From Opitutus sp. GAS368 (lineage in GTDB: Bacteria; Verrucomicrobiota; Verrucomicrobiia; Opitutales; Opitutaceae), in assembly GCA_945903465.1 (NCBI GenBank), contig CAMDOF010000038.1, forward strand, positions 1 through 50,601: a DNA stretch of 50,601 nt. The letters are read 5' to 3'. Position numbers and translations under genes: made by a program. The notes beneath the pieces were generated by a model. That model had not been told where the DNA came from. It saw nothing but the letters and a program-made list of their open reading frames with translations, and did not search any database. Below are positions 48,905 through 50,601 of the stretch, one piece after another; position 1 is the first letter of the stretch; each line of letters starts with the position of its first letter.

Positions 48905-49076
48905 ACCAATCACACTTTTCTGAAGAAAATCTTTTTTCCAGAGCGCACCGAGGTCCGCACTGAGGTCACGGAGCCAAACACCTTGTCCGCTCGGTGACTT
49001 CTGTGGCCTGGGCTCCGAGCTCTCTGTGAAATGCATTGGGTCAAGTCGGGTGTGAAATATCCGGGCCAGGGCCCAT
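48905..49076 (+). repeat. Insert in the sialidase signal region, with inverted repeat
   Basis: The insert includes CACGGAGCC (about 48967-48975) and GGCTCCGAG (49012-49020), which can pair, along with CACCGAGGTCCGCACTGAGG. Such CACGGAGG/CTCCGTG-type palindromes form dispersed repeats in this phylum as far as I recall. Its borders are estimated from the split signal peptide. Confidence 0.4.
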
Positions 49077-49695
49077 CACCTCTCGCCTGCGACTGCCGCT
49101 CGTCGCGTTTTCGCTTCTTTCCCTGGGGAGCCAGCACGGAACGTTCGCCGCCGCGCCCACTATCAAACCCAATCCGGGTATCCCCGCGAACTGGCGCAAC
49201 ATCGCCAGCGGTTGGACGATTCCCGGCGAAGACTCCGCGGATCAACCCTCCATCGTGAAGGCCGACGACGGGGCTTGGGTCTGCGTCATCACCACGGCAG
49301 GCGGGCACGAGGGCGCCACCAGCCAGCACGTCGTCGCGACGCGGAGCACCGACTTTGGTCGCACGTGGTCGCCCTTGAGTGCGATCGAACCGTCGGGACC
49401 GCCCGAATCCTCCTACGTGACGCTCCTGAAGCCCCCCCCGCCGGCCGGCTCTACGCCTTCTCCAACTACAACCCGGACAATCTGCGGGCGGTGCAGCGCA
49501 CCGATGGCGTGATGGAGAAGCGCGTCCATACGCTGGGCTATTTCGTGTTCAAGTATAGCGACGAGCACGGCAAAACGTGGTCCAAAGAGCGGTGCGAGAT
49601 TCCCATCCGCGAGACCGCGGTCGACCGAGGCAACATCTACGGGCGGCAAGGTGCGCTTCTTTTAGCACGTCGGCCGACCGTTGATCCACCAGGGC

Positions 49696-49802
49696 GACGC
49701 CTACGTCACGTTGCACAAAGTTGGCAACTTCGTGATGCCCGCGGCATCGACGCGCACGCGCTCGGGACGCCTACGTCACGTCGCACAAAGTTGGCAACTT
49801 CG
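49696..49802 (+). repeat. 37 bp duplication around 33 bp filler (in the broken sialidase)
   Basis: Copies at 49696-49732 and 49766-49802 (from GACGCCTACGTCACGT to AGTTGGCAACTTCG) differ at one base (T/C). The filler is 49733-49765. The left copy continues native upstream sequence and the right copy continues into GPTFMTKSEGNFL, the native downstream sequence. Confidence 0.95.
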
Positions 49803-50140
49803 GCCCCACTTTCATGACGAAATCGGAGGGAAATTTCCTGCGTAGCGACAACCTTCTGACTGAACGGGATCCCACGAAAATCCGCTGGGAAACGCTGCCG
49901 GACGGTGATGTCGGCTTGCGCTCGCCCGACGGTGAAATCGCCGAGGAGCAGAGCATCGTCGCCCTCTCGGACGGCAGTTGCTTCACCCCCTATCGCACCG
50001 AGACGGACTACCCCGTCCATACCTACTCACGCGACAATGGTCGCACCTAGACGCCTCCTGAATTCATGACCTACGGGCCGGGCGCACGAAAAGTGAAACC
50101 CACCCGCGCGGCCAACTTTGTGTGGAAGGCCGCAACGGCC

Positions 50141-50251
50141 GCTACCTCTACTGGTTTCACAACCACGGCGGGTTTACCTGCTGGAGTCGTCTGGGATCGC
50201 AAAGCCAAGCGAGCTACCTCTGCTGGTTTCACAACCACGGCGGGTTTACCT
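50141..50251 (+). repeat. 39 bp duplication around 33 bp filler (in the broken sialidase)
   Basis: Copies at 50141-50179 and 50213-50251, both encoding YLxWFHNHGGFT, differ at one base (A/G). The filler is 50180-50212. The 72-base insertion keeps the frame and adds 24 residues. Confidence 0.95.
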
Positions 50252-50426
50252 ACGGCAATCAGCGCAATCCCGCGCGGCTCGCCGCCGGGCACGAGGTGGA
50301 CACACCAGCCGGCAAGGTAATCGCGTGGTCGGAGCCGGAAATCCTGCTCTACGACGACGATCTCACCGTGCGCATGAGCTATCCCGATTTCGTGGAAGAT
50401 GGAGGACGTTACTTATTGATTGGAAA

Positions 50427-50452
50427 TTGGATTTGCGGGGGGAGGGGTTTAG
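50427..50452 (-). repeat. Partial dispersed repeat, reverse orientation
   Basis: The reverse complement reads AAACCCCTCCCCCCGCAAAT then CCAATT, matching 19334-19362 and the left end of the dispersed repeats. It starts where the sialidase homology stops (after VEDGGRY) and lies immediately before the transposase upstream region. Confidence 0.65.
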
Positions 50453-50511
50453 CCCATAGGCGTTAAAATAAGGAATTGCCTTTTTTCGCCTTTTGCGATG
50501 GTTTTCGTGGC

Positions 50512-50601
50512 ATGGAAGCACCGCCGTCGCTGCACGACGAGAAGGAATGGCCGTATATATTAACTCTGCTACCGCGGGATCTGGAAGATTCCGCCCGGCA
50601 A
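50512..50601 (+). CDS. Transposase N terminus (IS4-like), cut by the window edge
   Basis: From the ATG at 50512 thirty residues are visible: MEAPPSLHDEKEWPYILTLL and PRDLEDSARQ. The pattern WxYxLxLLPxDLExSAR is typical of the start of certain IS4-family transposases. The upstream 50 bases from about 50453 (CCCATAGGCGTTAAAATAAG) probably include the element's left inverted repeat, so the insertion sequence abuts the dispersed repeat that ends the broken sialidase. The catalytic DDE region lies outside the window. Confidence 0.55.
   Translation, partial: MEAPPSLHDEKEWPYILTLLPRDLEDSARQ

Larger units (their letters stand above)
48884..50430 (+). pseudogene. Sialidase/BNR-repeat paralogue, heavily broken
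   Basis: The sequence matches the intact sialidase at 24382-26331 along much of its propeller. MKRFLTR (48884) and RLRLPLVAFSLLSLGSQHG (from about 49075) look like two halves of one signal peptide split by about 170 bases of insert. Homology then runs through WTIPGEDSADQPSIVKADDG, a C run at 49432-49439 with a frameshift, LGYFVFKYSDEHGKTWSKER, another shift near 49640, and FF*HVGRP (TAG at 49663). It continues through TERDPTKIRWETLPDGDVGL, NGRT* (TAG at 50048), YLYWFHNHGG and RMSYPDFVEDGGRY. Two local duplications add to the damage. It ends at a dispersed repeat, with the LamG part missing. Confidence 0.85.

Noticed and set aside
47552..50251. Repeat-spacer-repeat pieces (37-40 / 31-33 bp) as single CRISPR units
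   Set aside because: The lengths match CRISPR by chance, but the three repeats are unrelated to each other and are parts of the genes they interrupt.

Overview
The window looks like a chromosome segment of a Verrucomicrobiota bacterium, most likely of the Opitutaceae type. This is inferred from gene content, not from any marker tree: high GC, several sulfatases, DUF1080, DUF1501 and DUF1553/DUF1549/cytochrome (PSD1) proteins, a PVC-type membrane-bound dehydrogenase with a C-terminal haem motif, LacI regulators next to TonB receptors, and Tat-exported Gfo/Idh/MocA oxidoreductases. Together these suggest a specialist in (sulfated) plant or algal polysaccharides.

Layout. 1-3255: XdhC and sulfatase remnants, a DUF1080 protein, a heptanucleotide repeat tract and an intact sulfatase. 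3256-5786: transposase remnants, a UPF0175/DUF3368 toxin-antitoxin pair, a 3 x 125 bp palindromic array and a pheT 3' fragment. 5787-11524: a LacI regulator, a large TonB receptor and a pectate-lyase-like protein, a plausible pectin uptake locus. 11525-14409: a second 125 bp array, dispersed repeats, gene debris and two lower-GC hypothetical genes. 14410-19078: PVC-type dehydrogenase and a Gfo/Idh/MocA protein. 19079-22018: more debris, including a metallophosphoesterase with one stop codon, a DUF1016 nuclease fragment and three repeat copies. 22019-27673 (minus): HEAT lipoprotein, oxidoreductase, sialidase and a broken MFS transporter. 27815-28402: DUF433/DUF5615 toxin-antitoxin pair. 28449-39588 (minus): a compact run of TonB receptor, PSD1 cytochrome protein, DUF1501 protein, two sulfatases and a D-lyxose-isomerase-like protein. 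39898-42855: TonB receptor. 42877-45010: LacI regulator with a PIN toxin-antitoxin module between two copies of its 3' end. 45068-48846: D-galactonate (De Ley-Doudoroff) genes and a hydroxyacid dehydrogenase. 48884-50430: a wrecked sialidase paralogue. 50512-50601: start of a transposase.

How it works together. The intact parts describe glycan capture (TonB receptors), desulfation and depolymerisation (sulfatases, pectate-lyase-like protein, sialidase), periplasmic oxidation (haem and PVC dehydrogenases, Gfo/Idh) and cytoplasmic sugar-acid catabolism (D-lyxose isomerase, DgoD, KDGal kinase).

The most unusual aspect is how the DNA is damaged. A family of short palindromic repeats sits at the cut ends of many truncated genes. 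Three separate lesions share one geometry: a 37-40 bp piece of the gene is duplicated around 31-33 bp of filler, with exactly one mismatch between the copies. Homopolymer indels and TGG to TAG changes also occur, so some lesions could be sequencing or assembly errors. This is the main caveat for the whole window.
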